A stretch of 28,205 bases of DNA from assembly GCF_946481715.1 (NCBI RefSeq), contig NZ_CAMLOV010000063.1, forward strand, positions 1 to 28,205, given 5' to 3'. Origin of the DNA: an uncultured Mucilaginibacter sp. GTDB lineage: Bacteria; Bacteroidota; Bacteroidia; Sphingobacteriales; Sphingobacteriaceae. The notes beneath the pieces are model-generated. The model was given only the letters and a program-made list of their open reading frames with translations. It searched no databases and was not told the origin of the DNA. Made by a program: the position numbers and the translations under genes. This document shows positions 6,301 through 14,729 of the stretch, one piece after another; positions within the stretch are counted from its first letter, which is position 1; every line of letters starts with the position of its first letter.

Positions 6301-8280
6301 CTACAATTTCTTCCAGTTATTCTTCCGATTCACATCCGGCAGGGCGTTATCCGGGTCAACGGTTACACTTTCAACATCCTGGGTTGTGGGTATGGTGACA
6401 GTGGCCGCCTTTTGTTGTAGCCAGGTTTCTACCGGGAAATAGGTGCGCTTTTTGCTGCCGTCTTTCAATTTTACCTCAACGGTAAACGGCATAACCATTA
6501 ATTCTTTATTGGCAATGGTTACTTTAATGCCTTTTGAATGGTCTTTATCTAGGTATTCGGCATCTATAAGCGCAATATCCAACTTGTAATTGTTGTAGAA
6601 CCAACCTTTCCAAAACCAGGAAAGATCTTCACCAGCGCCGTTCTCCATCGAACGGAAAAAGTCATCGGGCTGCGGATGTTTGTATGCCCATTTGTGGATG
6701 TAGTTCCTGAAAGCATAGTCAAACCTGTCTTTTCCCAATATCTGCTCGCGCAGCAATATCAAACCAAAAGCAGGCTTAAAATAAGTGAAGGGGTGCCGGT
6801 ATTTTTCGGAGATGGCATCCGGCGCGGTCATCATGCTGGGCGCCTCCGGGTCGGTAATAAAGGGGATGATCTCATCTGCCGGGTTGCCGCCGTTCTCGGC
6901 GTATTCGCTGTCGCGTTTAGGTGCATACTCGCCTTTGTTGAACATATCCGATGCATAAACATCAATAAAAGTGTTCAGTCCTTCGTCCATCCACGCAAAA
7001 CGGCGCTCGTCGCTGCCAACGATCATGGGGAACCAGTTGTGACCAATCTCGTGCGCGGTAACCCAAAACAGATCTTTACCTTTATCGGTAATGCCATCAA
7101 ACACAATACCGGGATATTCCATGCCGCCGGCTATACCTGCTTCGTTCACAGCAACCGGGTAGGGGTACACAAACCATTTTTCTGAGAAGTATTCTATCGA
7201 ACCTTTCAGGTATTCGGTCGCGCGGCCCCATGCATCATTGCCGGCGCTTTCTACAGGGTAAACCGACATGGCCAGCGATTTTTTACCGCCCGGCAGGTTC
7301 ACCCTTGCTGCATCCCAAATAAATGCTTTGGACGCCCCGAAAGCCACATCGCGCGTGTTCAACATTTTAAAATGCCAGGTAAGGTTGCCTTTACCTGCTG
7401 GCCGCGAGGATGGATTATTGACCTCGGCAGCACTGCGTATCATAACGGTTTTGTCGCTGTTTTTCGCGGCAGTTAACCTGCTTAGTTGCGTTGCCGTAAG
7501 CACTTCGGATGGGTTAACCAATTCGCCCGAACCCGCTACGATCATATCTGCAGGCAAGGTTACTTTGTAATCGATATCGCCGTATTCTAAATAAAATTCG
7601 CCGCTACCAAGGAAAGGGGCAGTGTCCCAACCGCGCGAGTCATCGTAAACGCACATGCGTGGGTAAAACTGGGCTATCTCGTAGATCTTACCGTTTTTGG
7701 TGTCGGTATAATCCGTCCTCCCGCCAAAATTACCGGGAATGGTGTAATGGTATTTTACGATGAAGTTGATCTTGCCGCCTTTTGGTGTAACCGCAACCGG
7801 CAAGCGTACCTGCATACGGGTGTCGGTAATTACATAGTTTAGTTTGGTAAGCTTCCCATTTTGTAGCATGAAAACCGACTCGATATTGTACCCGGTGGTA
7901 TGATCAAGCGCTGTGAAACCTGTTACAAAGTTGGAGCGCGCGTCTTTTTTGTAAGTGTTTTGGTCCAGGTGCAGCCAGAGGTATTGCAGCGCATCGGGGC
8001 TGTTATTGGTATAGCTGATATTAGCCGAGCCGCTGATGGTTTTGCCGATGGTATCCAGCTTCACATCCAGTTGGTAATCCACCCGGTTTTGCCAGTATTT
8101 TGCCCCCGGCTCGCCATTGGGCGAGTGGAACTCGTTGCCTTTTTCGGTAAACGGCAGGGTAGAGAACAAGGCCGCCGGCTGGTAATTGCTGGTAATGGTA
8201 TCGTTAGGGTTTTTCTTTTGCGCCTGCGCGGACAAAATAATAAGGGATAATACTACCGTTGAGAGGAATTTGATTTTCAT
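6301..8280 (-). CDS. Secreted M1 family zinc metallopeptidase
   Basis: 659 residues. Starts at [10 protein letters not shown], giving a clean signal peptide ending in SAQAQ around residue 21; an upstream in-frame ATG would spoil it. The N-terminal beta-sandwich (about 60-300) precedes the thermolysin-like domain with the exopeptidase motif GGMEYP (385-390) and HEIGH-x18-E, zinc ligands His410, His414 and Glu433 with catalytic Glu411. A short C-terminal domain follows instead of the large helical one of PepN, as in many Bacteroidota M1 peptidases. It probably trims peptides in the periplasm or at the cell surface. Convergent with maf and divergent from the Cys-domain cluster. Confidence 0.93.
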   Translation of the reverse strand: MKIKFLSTVVLSLIILSAQAQKKNPNDTITSNYQPAALFSTLPFTEKGNEFHSPNGEPGAKYWQNRVDYQLDVKLDTIGKTISGSANISYTNNSPDALQYLWLHLDQNTYKKDARSNFVTGFTALDHTTGYNIESVFMLQNGKLTKLNYVITDTRMQVRLPVAVTPKGGKINFIVKYHYTIPGNFGGRTDYTDTKNGKIYEIAQFYPRMCVYDDSRGWDTAPFLGSGEFYLEYGDIDYKVTLPADMIVAGSGELVNPSEVLTATQLSRLTAAKNSDKTVMIRSAAEVNNPSSRPAGKGNLTWHFKMLNTRDVAFGASKAFIWDAARVNLPGGKKSLAMSVYPVESAGNDAWGRATEYLKGSIEYFSEKWFVYPYPVAVNEAGIAGGMEYPGIVFDGITDKGKDLFWVTAHEIGHNWFPMIVGSDERRFAWMDEGLNTFIDVYASDMFNKGEYAPKRDSEYAENGGNPADEIIPFITDPEAPSMMTAPDAISEKYRHPFTYFKPAFGLILLREQILGKDRFDYAFRNYIHKWAYKHPQPDDFFRSMENGAGEDLSWFWKGWFYNNYKLDIALIDAEYLDKDHSKGIKVTIANKELMVMPFTVEVKLKDGSKKRTYFPVETWLQQKAATVTIPTTQDVESVTVDPDNALPDVNRKNNWKKL

Positions 8281-8406
8281 AGCTGTAGGTAAAAAGCATA
8301 GCAAGATACAAAGCGCGGGCAATAAATTTATTTTTAGTTTGAAAAGAATGGCATTTGTTTATGGAATACCGGCCGCTGTTGCATCTTGTCAATAAAACTA
8401 ACCGTT

Positions 8407-8976
8407 ATGCAACGCATCAAACGCATTGATATCCCCCAGCCCTGCCATCAATCCTGGGATGAAATGACACGCGTTGGCCAAGGCCGGCATTGCCAAAGCT
8501 GCTGTAAAACCGTAGTTGATTTTACCACGATGAGTAACGCGGATATTATCGCGCATTTCGTTTCGCATAAAAATGTTTGTGGAAGAATAGGGGCAGACAA
8601 ACTGGCCGCTATCAATTTCGATTTGACGGTAAAGAGCAAAAGGCAGTTTTCGTGGAAAGGCTTGATCGCACTAGCTACTCTAAGCATATTATTCCCTATT
8701 GTAGATGCAAAAGCACAAACCACCAAAGTTAAACATGCTACTGCCAAAAAAATTGCATCTAAAGAGCCCTTAATATTCGAGCGAGCAAAAGAAAGGCTCT
8801 CAGCGCGTGCGCCTGTAAAGATTGAAATTGCTGTTTCGCCTAACGGTACAGTTGTGCCGGTAAAACTGGACATAAAAACTGAGCCAGCACACACAATGTT
8901 GGGGGGGATGGTAGCAGGAGTGAAGGTAAGCTCTGTTTACGAATGGTGGCGGGATGAGTTAATCCGCATATTTTAA
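8407..8976 (+). CDS. Cys/His-rich domain protein with internal signal-like segment, paralogue 1
   Basis: 189 residues. The start at MQRIKRID is chosen because the next gene begins with the same residues and nearly the same DNA; an in-frame ATG 21 bases upstream is not shared. Residues 1-75 form a Cys/His-rich domain (Cys13, His14, His28, Cys29, Cys32, Cys33, Cys58) seen widely in Bacteroidota membrane or secreted proteins, with unknown role. Then comes KRQFSWKG, a hydrophobic stretch and DAKAQ, which looks like a signal peptide placed internally. The remaining 85 residues are basic and beta-rich without a domain I recognise, ending in an aromatic EWWRDELIRIF. Metal binding by the Cys cluster is an inference. 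Confidence 0.8.
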   Translation: MQRIKRIDIPQPCHQSWDEMTRVGQGRHCQSCCKTVVDFTTMSNADIIAHFVSHKNVCGRIGADKLAAINFDLTVKSKRQFSWKGLIALATLSILFPIVDAKAQTTKVKHATAKKIASKEPLIFERAKERLSARAPVKIEIAVSPNGTVVPVKLDIKTEPAHTMLGGMVAGVKVSSVYEWWRDELIRIF

Positions 8977-9016
8977 TATAAACCTTTTAACAATAATATT
9001 CTAAAACCCGCATACT

Positions 9017-9691
9017 ATGCAACGCATCAAACGTATCGATATCCCCAAACCCTGCCACGAATCCTGGGATGCAATGACACCAGTTGAGCAAGGCCGGCAT
9101 TGCCAAAGTTGCTGTAAAACCGTAATTGATTTTACAACCATGCCCAATGCCGATGTTATCGCATATCTGTCATCGCACAAAAACACCTGTGGGCGTATAA
9201 CCGGCAGTAAAATGGCATCAGTTAATCACGACCTGGAAGTTCAACACAGGAAGCGTTTTACCTGGAAGGGATTTATTGCGGCAGCTTCACTGAGTATGTT
9301 GTTCCCAATGCTAAAAGCCGAAGCGCAATCTCCCCCCAAAACCGAGCAAGCGCCTGTTGCGCCAAACTTTATGGGCAAGGTGGCCGCGCCTGATACTGCC
9401 GGCTATATTACCGTAAAAGGCGTGGTAACTGCCAAGGATGATGGTTTGCCTGTTCCTGGAGCCACTATCAAGGTAAAGAATAAAGGCACATACCTTATTA
9501 CACAAACTCGCACCAACGGCTCATTTACTATACAGGTGCCGCCAAACACCAAACGGATTTCGGTAAGTTTTTTAGGTTACGAAACAAATGAAATAAAGCT
9601 TCGCCATAAAGCAGGCGAGCAAAGCATTGTACTTAATACGGCGCTGGATAGTTCTTTTGCCGGCGGGATGGAGGTGTATGTTAATTTTTAA
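9017..9691 (+). CDS. Cys/His-rich domain plus carboxypeptidase-regulatory-like domain protein, paralogue 2
   Basis: 224 residues. The first 105 closely match paralogue 1: HCQSCCKTVIDFTTM with Cys29, Cys32 and Cys33, plus Cys13, His14, His54 and Cys58. RKRFTWKG, a hydrophobic segment (about 85-99) and KAEAQ follow, again like an internal signal peptide with cleavage after the second Ala. Residues about 134-210 form a CarboxypepD_reg-like beta-sandwich: VKGVVTAKDDGLPVPGATI, GSFTIQVP and ISVSFLGYE. Such domains occur on TonB-dependent receptors and secreted proteins. Predicted topology is a cytoplasmic Cys domain and a periplasmic sandwich. Stop and next start are four bases apart, so it is operonic with the following gene. 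Confidence 0.85.
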   Translation: MQRIKRIDIPKPCHESWDAMTPVEQGRHCQSCCKTVIDFTTMPNADVIAYLSSHKNTCGRITGSKMASVNHDLEVQHRKRFTWKGFIAAASLSMLFPMLKAEAQSPPKTEQAPVAPNFMGKVAAPDTAGYITVKGVVTAKDDGLPVPGATIKVKNKGTYLITQTRTNGSFTIQVPPNTKRISVSFLGYETNEIKLRHKAGEQSIVLNTALDSSFAGGMEVYVNF

Positions 9692-9695
9692 CTCA

Positions 9696-10151
9696 ATGGA
9701 AATGATGAGCATCAATAGATTTCTCCAGTTGGTATTTATCACACTTACATTGCTGATAAGCAAACCCTATTTTGCACAAGCGGCCGCAATAACTAACCAC
9801 AATCGCATTTCGATTAACTCAATGACAGGCGATACCGTTGCAAAAAAACTCATCAATGGAAAAGTTATTGCCCGAGACGACAAATTGCCGGTACCTCGCG
9901 CCACCATAATTGTTAAAGGTACTCGAATTGGCACCCAGGCCTTGGACGATGGTACTTTCAACTTAAATGTGCCCGATACCTCGCAAACAATAATTGTACG
10001 TTTTTTAGGGTTTCAAGATCAGGAGGTTAATCTTAAACTGACGGAGGCTAAACCCTATAAAGTAATTTTAGAAACAACTAAAGCAATTAGGTGCGGCCCG
10101 CGGATTCCTTTTTACAAACGTTGGTGGTATAGCCTGAAACAAATCTTCTAA
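9696..10151 (+). CDS. Secreted carboxypeptidase-regulatory-like domain protein
   Basis: About 151 residues. The frame is open further upstream inside the previous gene; the start is placed at the first ATG after that gene's stop (MEMMSINRF), with in-frame ATGs at 9702 and 9705 equally possible. An ordinary signal peptide (hydrophobic LQLVFITLTLLI, then FAQAAA) replaces the Cys domain of its neighbours. The mature part has the CarboxypepD_reg-like core: INGKVIARDDKLPVPRATI, GTFNLNVP and IIVRFLGFQ, clearly similar to paralogue 2. It ends with a basic aromatic tail (RIPFYKRWWYSLKQIF) resembling the tail of paralogue 1. Its stop overlaps the ppx-like stop on the other strand by four bases. Confidence 0.8.
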   Translation: MEMMSINRFLQLVFITLTLLISKPYFAQAAAITNHNRISINSMTGDTVAKKLINGKVIARDDKLPVPRATIIVKGTRIGTQALDDGTFNLNVPDTSQTIIVRFLGFQDQEVNLKLTEAKPYKVILETTKAIRCGPRIPFYKRWWYSLKQIF

Positions 10152-11095
10152 CTCAACATCCCCGCCAAAACCCCTTCCTTAAGCGAATAGGTGCTCATGC
10201 TTACATCTACCAACCCAAGCTTTTGCATAATATAGATGGTAAGCAAGCTGGCGGTTACAATCATATCAACCCGCACCGGGATGATGCCTTTTGTGGAGGC
10301 GCGTTTGGCGTGGGTAGATTTTACGAGGCGTTCTATCAGGTCCAGCAGGTCGTCAGTATCAAACTCGTAGGTTTTGTTTTTTTTTAGGTCGAAGGATTTG
10401 CCTTTGTCCAGTTCAATCACCTCTGCAAAGCTCTCGAACGCGCCGGATGAGCCAATGAGCGTGGCGGGTTTGTATTGCATCGCCGCTATAAAAAGAGGGG
10501 CCAGGTGCTGGTTGAGGTAAGCCGTCATGGCTTTGATAGAGATCAGGGGTATGGGGTCGGTTTTATGGAATCTATCCATTAGGCGGGCTGCGCCTATTTC
10601 GAAGCTTTGCTTCCAAAGCACCTCTTTGTCGTTACCAATGATGAACTCTACACTGCCGCCGCCGATATCAATAATGAGGGCGTTCTCTTCGGTTAACACG
10701 CCGCTGGCCTTTATACCTTCATAAATAAAGGCAGCTTCCTGTTCGCCGTTGATGATCTCTATCCGTATGCCGGCTTTAGCTTGTACTTCAGCAATAAAAT
10801 CGTTGCCATTTGCGGCACTGCGCAGCGCAGAGGTGGCTATAGCACGCACGGTGGTCGCCTGGGCCTTATCAATATGCTTTTTAAACTCCTGCATGGTTTT
10901 TATCCCTCGGGTAAAGGCTGCCTGCTGTATAATACCTTTGTTGATGCCGCCTTCGCCAATTTTTACCGGTTCTGTTTGGCGGTACACTACATTAAAGCCA
11001 TCAGCACCTGCCTCCGCTATTATCAAATGAAAGGTGTTGGTGCCAAGGTCCATTACGGCTACACGTTTGACGGGTGAGGTTTTTTGTTCGGGCAT
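10148..11095 (-). CDS. Ppx/GppA family exopolyphosphatase/pppGpp phosphohydrolase
   Basis: 315 residues with the ASKHA fold: phosphate-1 motif VMDLGTNTFHL (14-24), ATSALR (87-92), catalytic Glu in INGEQEA (115-121) and phosphate-2 motif DIGGGSVEF (143-151). It has only the phosphatase core, without the C-terminal HD-like half of E. coli Ppx, which is usual for short Ppx proteins. Hydrolysis of polyphosphate or pppGpp cannot be separated by sequence. The start at MPEQKTS is preferred: a start eight codons upstream would lie inside the terminator hairpin that follows the ABC permease gene. Confidence 0.9.
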   Translation of the reverse strand: MPEQKTSPVKRVAVMDLGTNTFHLIIAEAGADGFNVVYRQTEPVKIGEGGINKGIIQQAAFTRGIKTMQEFKKHIDKAQATTVRAIATSALRSAANGNDFIAEVQAKAGIRIEIINGEQEAAFIYEGIKASGVLTEENALIIDIGGGSVEFIIGNDKEVLWKQSFEIGAARLMDRFHKTDPIPLISIKAMTAYLNQHLAPLFIAAMQYKPATLIGSSGAFESFAEVIELDKGKSFDLKKNKTYEFDTDDLLDLIERLVKSTHAKRASTKGIIPVRVDMIVTASLLTIYIMQKLGLVDVSMSTYSLKEGVLAGMLS

Positions 11096-11105
11096 GGGCA
11101 GAATT

Positions 11106-11144
11106 AAAAATCCCCGCAAAAGTACGGCTTTCGCGGGGATTTTT
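11106..11144 (-). terminator. Intrinsic terminator after the ABC exporter genes
   Basis: A perfect 12-pair stem aaaaatccccgc/gcggggattttt (11106-11117 with 11133-11144), with a 15-base loop that can pair further (aaag/cttt). A T run follows on either strand. It sits between the permease stop and the ppx-like start, so ppx should have its own promoter or rely on readthrough. Confidence 0.85.
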
Positions 11145-11167
11145 GAATTTATGATGTGGTTTGGGTA

Positions 11168-12421
11168 TTACTCTTTGTAAAAAAACCATTTGGCCAGTTC
11201 TTTAAAGCTTGCTTTTTTGCCGTACATCAGTATACCAACACGGTAAATGCGGGCAGCAACGTAGGTGGTGAAAAGGAAGCCTACTACCATTAAAAACATG
11301 GATAAGCCTAACTGCCAGTCGGGAACGCCACCAAACGGTACGCGCACCATCATTGCTACCGGTGCCGTAAACGGTATCATAGAAAGCCAAACTGCCAGCG
11401 GGCTATCAGGTGCCTGGAATAATACCGATACCGATAAAATATAGGTAAACAATAACGGCAATGTTATCGGGAACATAAACTGCTGCGTTTCGGTTTCGCT
11501 ATCTACCGCCGAACCCACCGCTGCAAACAGGGCGCTGTAAAGCAGGTATCCTGTTAAGAAATAGAAAATAAAACACCCTAAAATATAACCAAAAGGTATA
11601 GTGCTGAGCACAGCAACGGCACCCGCAATAGGGCTTCCCGGGCCCGAGAACGCATGCCCTGCAATTTTTGATGATACCACTGAAAGGACTATCCACGCAG
11701 CGAATTGCGTTAAGCCAACCAGCCCTACCCCGATGATTTTCCCCAGCATCAGCTGAAAAGGCTTAACGGATGAAATAATCACCTCTATGATACGACTTGT
11801 TTTTTCTTCTATAACGCCGCGCATTACCTGTGCGCCATAGATGAATAACGACAGGTAAATTAAAATGGCGCATGCTATACCTACGCCCATTGTAGCACCC
11901 AAATTGGCATCTTTTGTACCCGTGGCAGTAACTTCCATGGCATTAACAGATATCCTGTTTTTATTAAGGGCGTTCAATAAAGCGGTATCGATGTGATGGT
12001 CTACCAGGCTTTTTGCTGAAGCTATAGAATTCATTTGCTTCTCTATTTCACCGGTAAGCTGGTAGGTTGGCTTCTTTTTTGATAAAATTTGCACCTGTTT
12101 TTTTGCATAATCGGCGGGTATTATCAGTAAAGACATATCTTCATTTGCCTGTAACGCAGCCTTTGCATCATTTAAAGATTGTTTACTGGTTTTGAATTTG
12201 ATGTGTTTGGCATTGTGTAACTTGCCCTCAAAAGCTTTGCTGTCGTCAATTACTTTAACGGTAAGGTCATTGCTCAGTTCCTGGTTGTTTTTGGCAACAA
12301 AGCCTACAAGTGCCGACATGCCCAGTATCAACGCGGGCACCGCAAATATCATCACAATAAAGGCCTTTTTCCTTACGCGGGTAACGTACTCGCGCTGTAT
12401 AATAAGTAATACTTTATTCAT
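11168..12421 (-). CDS. ABC-2 type exporter permease (NatB-like)
   Basis: 417 residues. One N-terminal membrane helix (about 20-43) after the KREY-like cytosolic start, a long extracytoplasmic domain (about 45-170) and a C-terminal block of five to six helices (about 175-400), the topology of ABC-2 permeases such as NatB. The VMRGVIEEKTSRIIEVI segment after the second helix is the conserved coupling region of this family. It partners the ATPase encoded three bases upstream. The Bacillus NatAB exports sodium; here the substrate is unknown. A strong terminator follows the gene. Confidence 0.88.
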   Translation of the reverse strand: MNKVLLIIQREYVTRVRKKAFIVMIFAVPALILGMSALVGFVAKNNQELSNDLTVKVIDDSKAFEGKLHNAKHIKFKTSKQSLNDAKAALQANEDMSLLIIPADYAKKQVQILSKKKPTYQLTGEIEKQMNSIASAKSLVDHHIDTALLNALNKNRISVNAMEVTATGTKDANLGATMGVGIACAILIYLSLFIYGAQVMRGVIEEKTSRIIEVIISSVKPFQLMLGKIIGVGLVGLTQFAAWIVLSVVSSKIAGHAFSGPGSPIAGAVAVLSTIPFGYILGCFIFYFLTGYLLYSALFAAVGSAVDSETETQQFMFPITLPLLFTYILSVSVLFQAPDSPLAVWLSMIPFTAPVAMMVRVPFGGVPDWQLGLSMFLMVVGFLFTTYVAARIYRVGILMYGKKASFKELAKWFFYKE

Positions 12422-12424
12422 GGC

Positions 12425-13330
12425 TTATTTAATGAGGTTTACTTTTTCGATGAATATCTCGTTCATGCTGGGGATAACTTCCTGCAGCATATTTATCCGG
12501 GTTTTGGGCAGCAGGTACTGCAGCACATCATTGGAGGTGGTACCGTTAAGTTTTAGTTTGATGGTATGGCTGTCGTCCTCGCCCGCCACGTCGCTCAGCA
12601 AGTCGAATGGTTGCGTACCGTCGAAATCGAGATGGCTGCCGGCGTATTCTACCAGGTAAGTATCGTTTTTGTACGAGTTTCGGATGGTTTTCACCCGTCC
12701 ATCCAGTATTTTCTGCGATTTGTGGATGAGGGCAATAGAGTCGCAAAGCTCTTCAACCGATTCCATGCGGTGGGTAGAGAACAGGATGGTTGCACCTTTT
12801 TTATTCAGCTCCAGTATCTCGTCTTTTATAAGTTCGGCAGCCACGGGGTCGAAACCGCTGAAGGGTTCATCCAGGATGATCAGGTCGGGCTCGTGCAGCA
12901 CGGTAGCCACAAATTGCGCTTTTTGCGACATGCCTTTAGATAGTTCTTCTATCTTTTTCTTCCACCAGGTCTCCATCCCCAGCTTCTCAAACCAGAATTT
13001 TAAACGTGTGGTAGCTTCGGCACGGCTTAAACCTTTTAGGCGGGCGAGGTATATCATTTGCTCGCCTATCTCCATTTTTTTGTACAACCCGCGTTCCTCA
13101 GGCAGGTAGCCGATACGGTTAATGTGCGACTGATCGAGCTTTTGCCCGTTGAAGTAAACTTCGCCCGAATCGGGGGCGGTAATTTGGTTGATAATACGGA
13201 TGAGGGAAGTTTTACCGGCGCCATTTGGGCCAAGCAGCCCGAAGATCTTGCCGCTTTCTACTTCTAAACTCACATCGTCTAACGCACGGTGGCCGGCGTA
13301 TTGCTTAACAATGTTACGAATGCTTAGCAT
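12425..13330 (-). CDS. ABC transporter ATPase (NatA-like)
   Basis: 301 residues. Walker A GPNGAGKT (34-41), a YLPEERGLY segment in place of the usual Q-loop as in NatA proteins, signature SKGMSQ (131-136), Walker B LIILDEP (150-156) and the switch histidine in STHRME (187). A C-terminal domain of about 80 residues (DUF4162 type) ends in IEKVNLIK. It powers the permease encoded immediately downstream, with a three-base gap implying translational coupling. Divergent from the nucleoside hydrolase gene. Confidence 0.92.
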   Translation of the reverse strand: MLSIRNIVKQYAGHRALDDVSLEVESGKIFGLLGPNGAGKTSLIRIINQITAPDSGEVYFNGQKLDQSHINRIGYLPEERGLYKKMEIGEQMIYLARLKGLSRAEATTRLKFWFEKLGMETWWKKKIEELSKGMSQKAQFVATVLHEPDLIILDEPFSGFDPVAAELIKDEILELNKKGATILFSTHRMESVEELCDSIALIHKSQKILDGRVKTIRNSYKNDTYLVEYAGSHLDFDGTQPFDLLSDVAGEDDSHTIKLKLNGTTSNDVLQYLLPKTRINMLQEVIPSMNEIFIEKVNLIK

Positions 13331-13375
13331 GTTTGTGGTTTGTTTTTGATGTAATTTAGATATAGCTTGCCTGTG

Positions 13376-13404
13376 TTTGTTACACCTCTAAATTTATATA
13401 TTAG
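13376..13404 (+). promoter_or_regulatory. Possible promoter of the nucleoside hydrolase
   Basis: TTTG (13376-13379), a 17-base spacer and TATATTAG (13397-13404), a one-mismatch form of the TAnnTTTG box, lie 14 bases before the start codon. The spacing is at the short end for this promoter class. Confidence 0.35.
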
Positions 13405-13417
13405 TTAACCAGAAACC

Positions 13418-14404
13418 ATGTATAAACTACTCCTGCTTACTGCTTTTATTTTATGCTTCGCGATGCATGTAAACGGCCAACCTGCGGCAAAAAAGCCTGT
13501 CAGCATCATTTTTGATAGTGACATGGGGCCTGATTATGATGATGTAGGCGCTATTGCCATGCTGCATGCTTTTGCCGATAATGGCGAAGCTAAAATATTA
13601 GCTACCATGGCCAGCACAAATTACGAAGGCGTAGCGGGAGTGCTGAGCGTGTTCAATACATACTTTAAAAGACCTAATACCCCGGTTGGCGTGCCCAAAG
13701 GCAAAGCGCTGGGCCTGCGCGACTGGCAACACTGGACGGATACTGTATTAGCCAAATACCCGCATAAAATAAAAACCAATGCCCAAGCGGAGGACGCAGT
13801 AAAACTTTACCGTAAAATATTAGCCGCAGAGCCTGATAATAGCGTAACCATTGTAACCATCGGTTTTCTTACAAATATGAGCGATCTGCTGAGATCAGGT
13901 GCGGACGAGTACTCTCAGCTTGATGGTAAGCAACTGGTTGCCAAAAAGGTGAAACAGCTGGTGAGTATGGGTGGTAAATTTCCCGAAGGCTCGGAGTTTA
14001 ACGTGAACCGGGATGCAGCTGCAAGCCAATACGCACTGGATAACTGGCCGGTGCCCGTTATTTTTAGCGGGGGCGAAATAGGGGAGAAGGTAAAAACCGG
14101 CCTGCCACTTATACACAATACAACCATAAAAAACTCGCCGGTGAAAGATGTGTTCGGCTTGTGCATACCCATGGCTGCCGAGGATGCGCCCGGCCGTAAC
14201 AGTTGGGATGAGACGGCCGTACTGGTTGCCGTAAAAGGCTATTCGCCATATTACAATTTACATAAAGGGCGGATAAAAATTGCAATTGACGGAAGCAACA
14301 CCTGGGATGATGGTGGTAAGGGCCATGCCCACCTGGTAGCAAAAATGCCTGCTGAAGCTGTGGCCGCTATTATCAATGCACTTATCATGCATCAACCAAA
14401 ATAG
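13418..14404 (+). CDS. Secreted nucleoside hydrolase (IUNH family)
   Basis: 328 residues with a signal peptide (hydrophobic LLLLTAFILCF, cleavage near VNGQ at 19-21), unusual for classical cytosolic nucleoside hydrolases but common in Bacteroidota. The calcium-binding aspartate cluster is DSDMGPDYDD at 33-42, in the DxDMGxDxDD form of this secreted branch. Other family marks are TIGFLTNMSDLL (substrate pocket), VSMGGKFPEG, and the late Asp in WDETAVLVAV. It would split purine or pyrimidine ribonucleosides in the periplasm to scavenge bases; base preference is unknown. It stands alone between a divergent ABC ATPase gene and a 325-base gap. Confidence 0.9.
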   Translation: MYKLLLLTAFILCFAMHVNGQPAAKKPVSIIFDSDMGPDYDDVGAIAMLHAFADNGEAKILATMASTNYEGVAGVLSVFNTYFKRPNTPVGVPKGKALGLRDWQHWTDTVLAKYPHKIKTNAQAEDAVKLYRKILAAEPDNSVTIVTIGFLTNMSDLLRSGADEYSQLDGKQLVAKKVKQLVSMGGKFPEGSEFNVNRDAAASQYALDNWPVPVIFSGGEIGEKVKTGLPLIHNTTIKNSPVKDVFGLCIPMAAEDAPGRNSWDETAVLVAVKGYSPYYNLHKGRIKIAIDGSNTWDDGGKGHAHLVAKMPAEAVAAIINALIMHQPK

Positions 14405-14729
14405 CCTACCGGAATTTTGGGCGGGAACGTAGAAATTTGTGGGATACGTTTGGTTGTTAAAATTGCAAGTGTTCCACTTTGCGTGTGGAACACCCTGTTT
14501 TTGGTTTGTATTGACTATTAGTTACTTGTGGTTTTTGGTGAAACACTTTGGAACACCCCTGTTGTTTATATGATGCTACCAATATGTTTATTATCAGTAA
14601 CTTAAATTAAAACACAAAAAGTTATAAAAATACGCTGGAACACCTTTGTGATAACTCCTAATCCCATTAATTTCGGTGGGGGAAACGTAACCAGGGGGCG
14701 AGCATTTCTGATCTTTAACCTCCAAACGC
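14405..14729. other. 325-base gap with three TGGAACACC words
   Basis: No credible open reading frame. The word tggaacacc occurs at 14486, 14549 and 14636 on the plus strand, and its inverse gtgttcca at 14469 forms a hairpin with the first copy. The segment between the second and third copies is AT-rich. The gap separates convergent nucleoside hydrolase and P1 peptidase genes. No promoter or RNA gene was identified. Confidence 0.6.
14469..14493 (+). terminator. Hairpin gtgttccac/gtggaacac with following T-rich run
   Basis: A perfect nine-base stem (14469-14477 with 14485-14493), seven-base loop tttgcgt, then cctgttttt. It lies 65 bases after the nucleoside hydrolase stop on the same strand and is a reasonable transcription terminator. 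The stem word repeats twice downstream without an inverse partner. Confidence 0.55.

Noticed and set aside
8281..8322. Longer N-terminus for the M1 peptidase
   Set aside because: It would put a second hydrophobic segment before a complete signal peptide that begins at MKIKFLS.
14405..14729. Riboswitch or small RNA gene
   Set aside because: No known riboswitch core is visible and no promoter was found; only simple repeated words and one hairpin.
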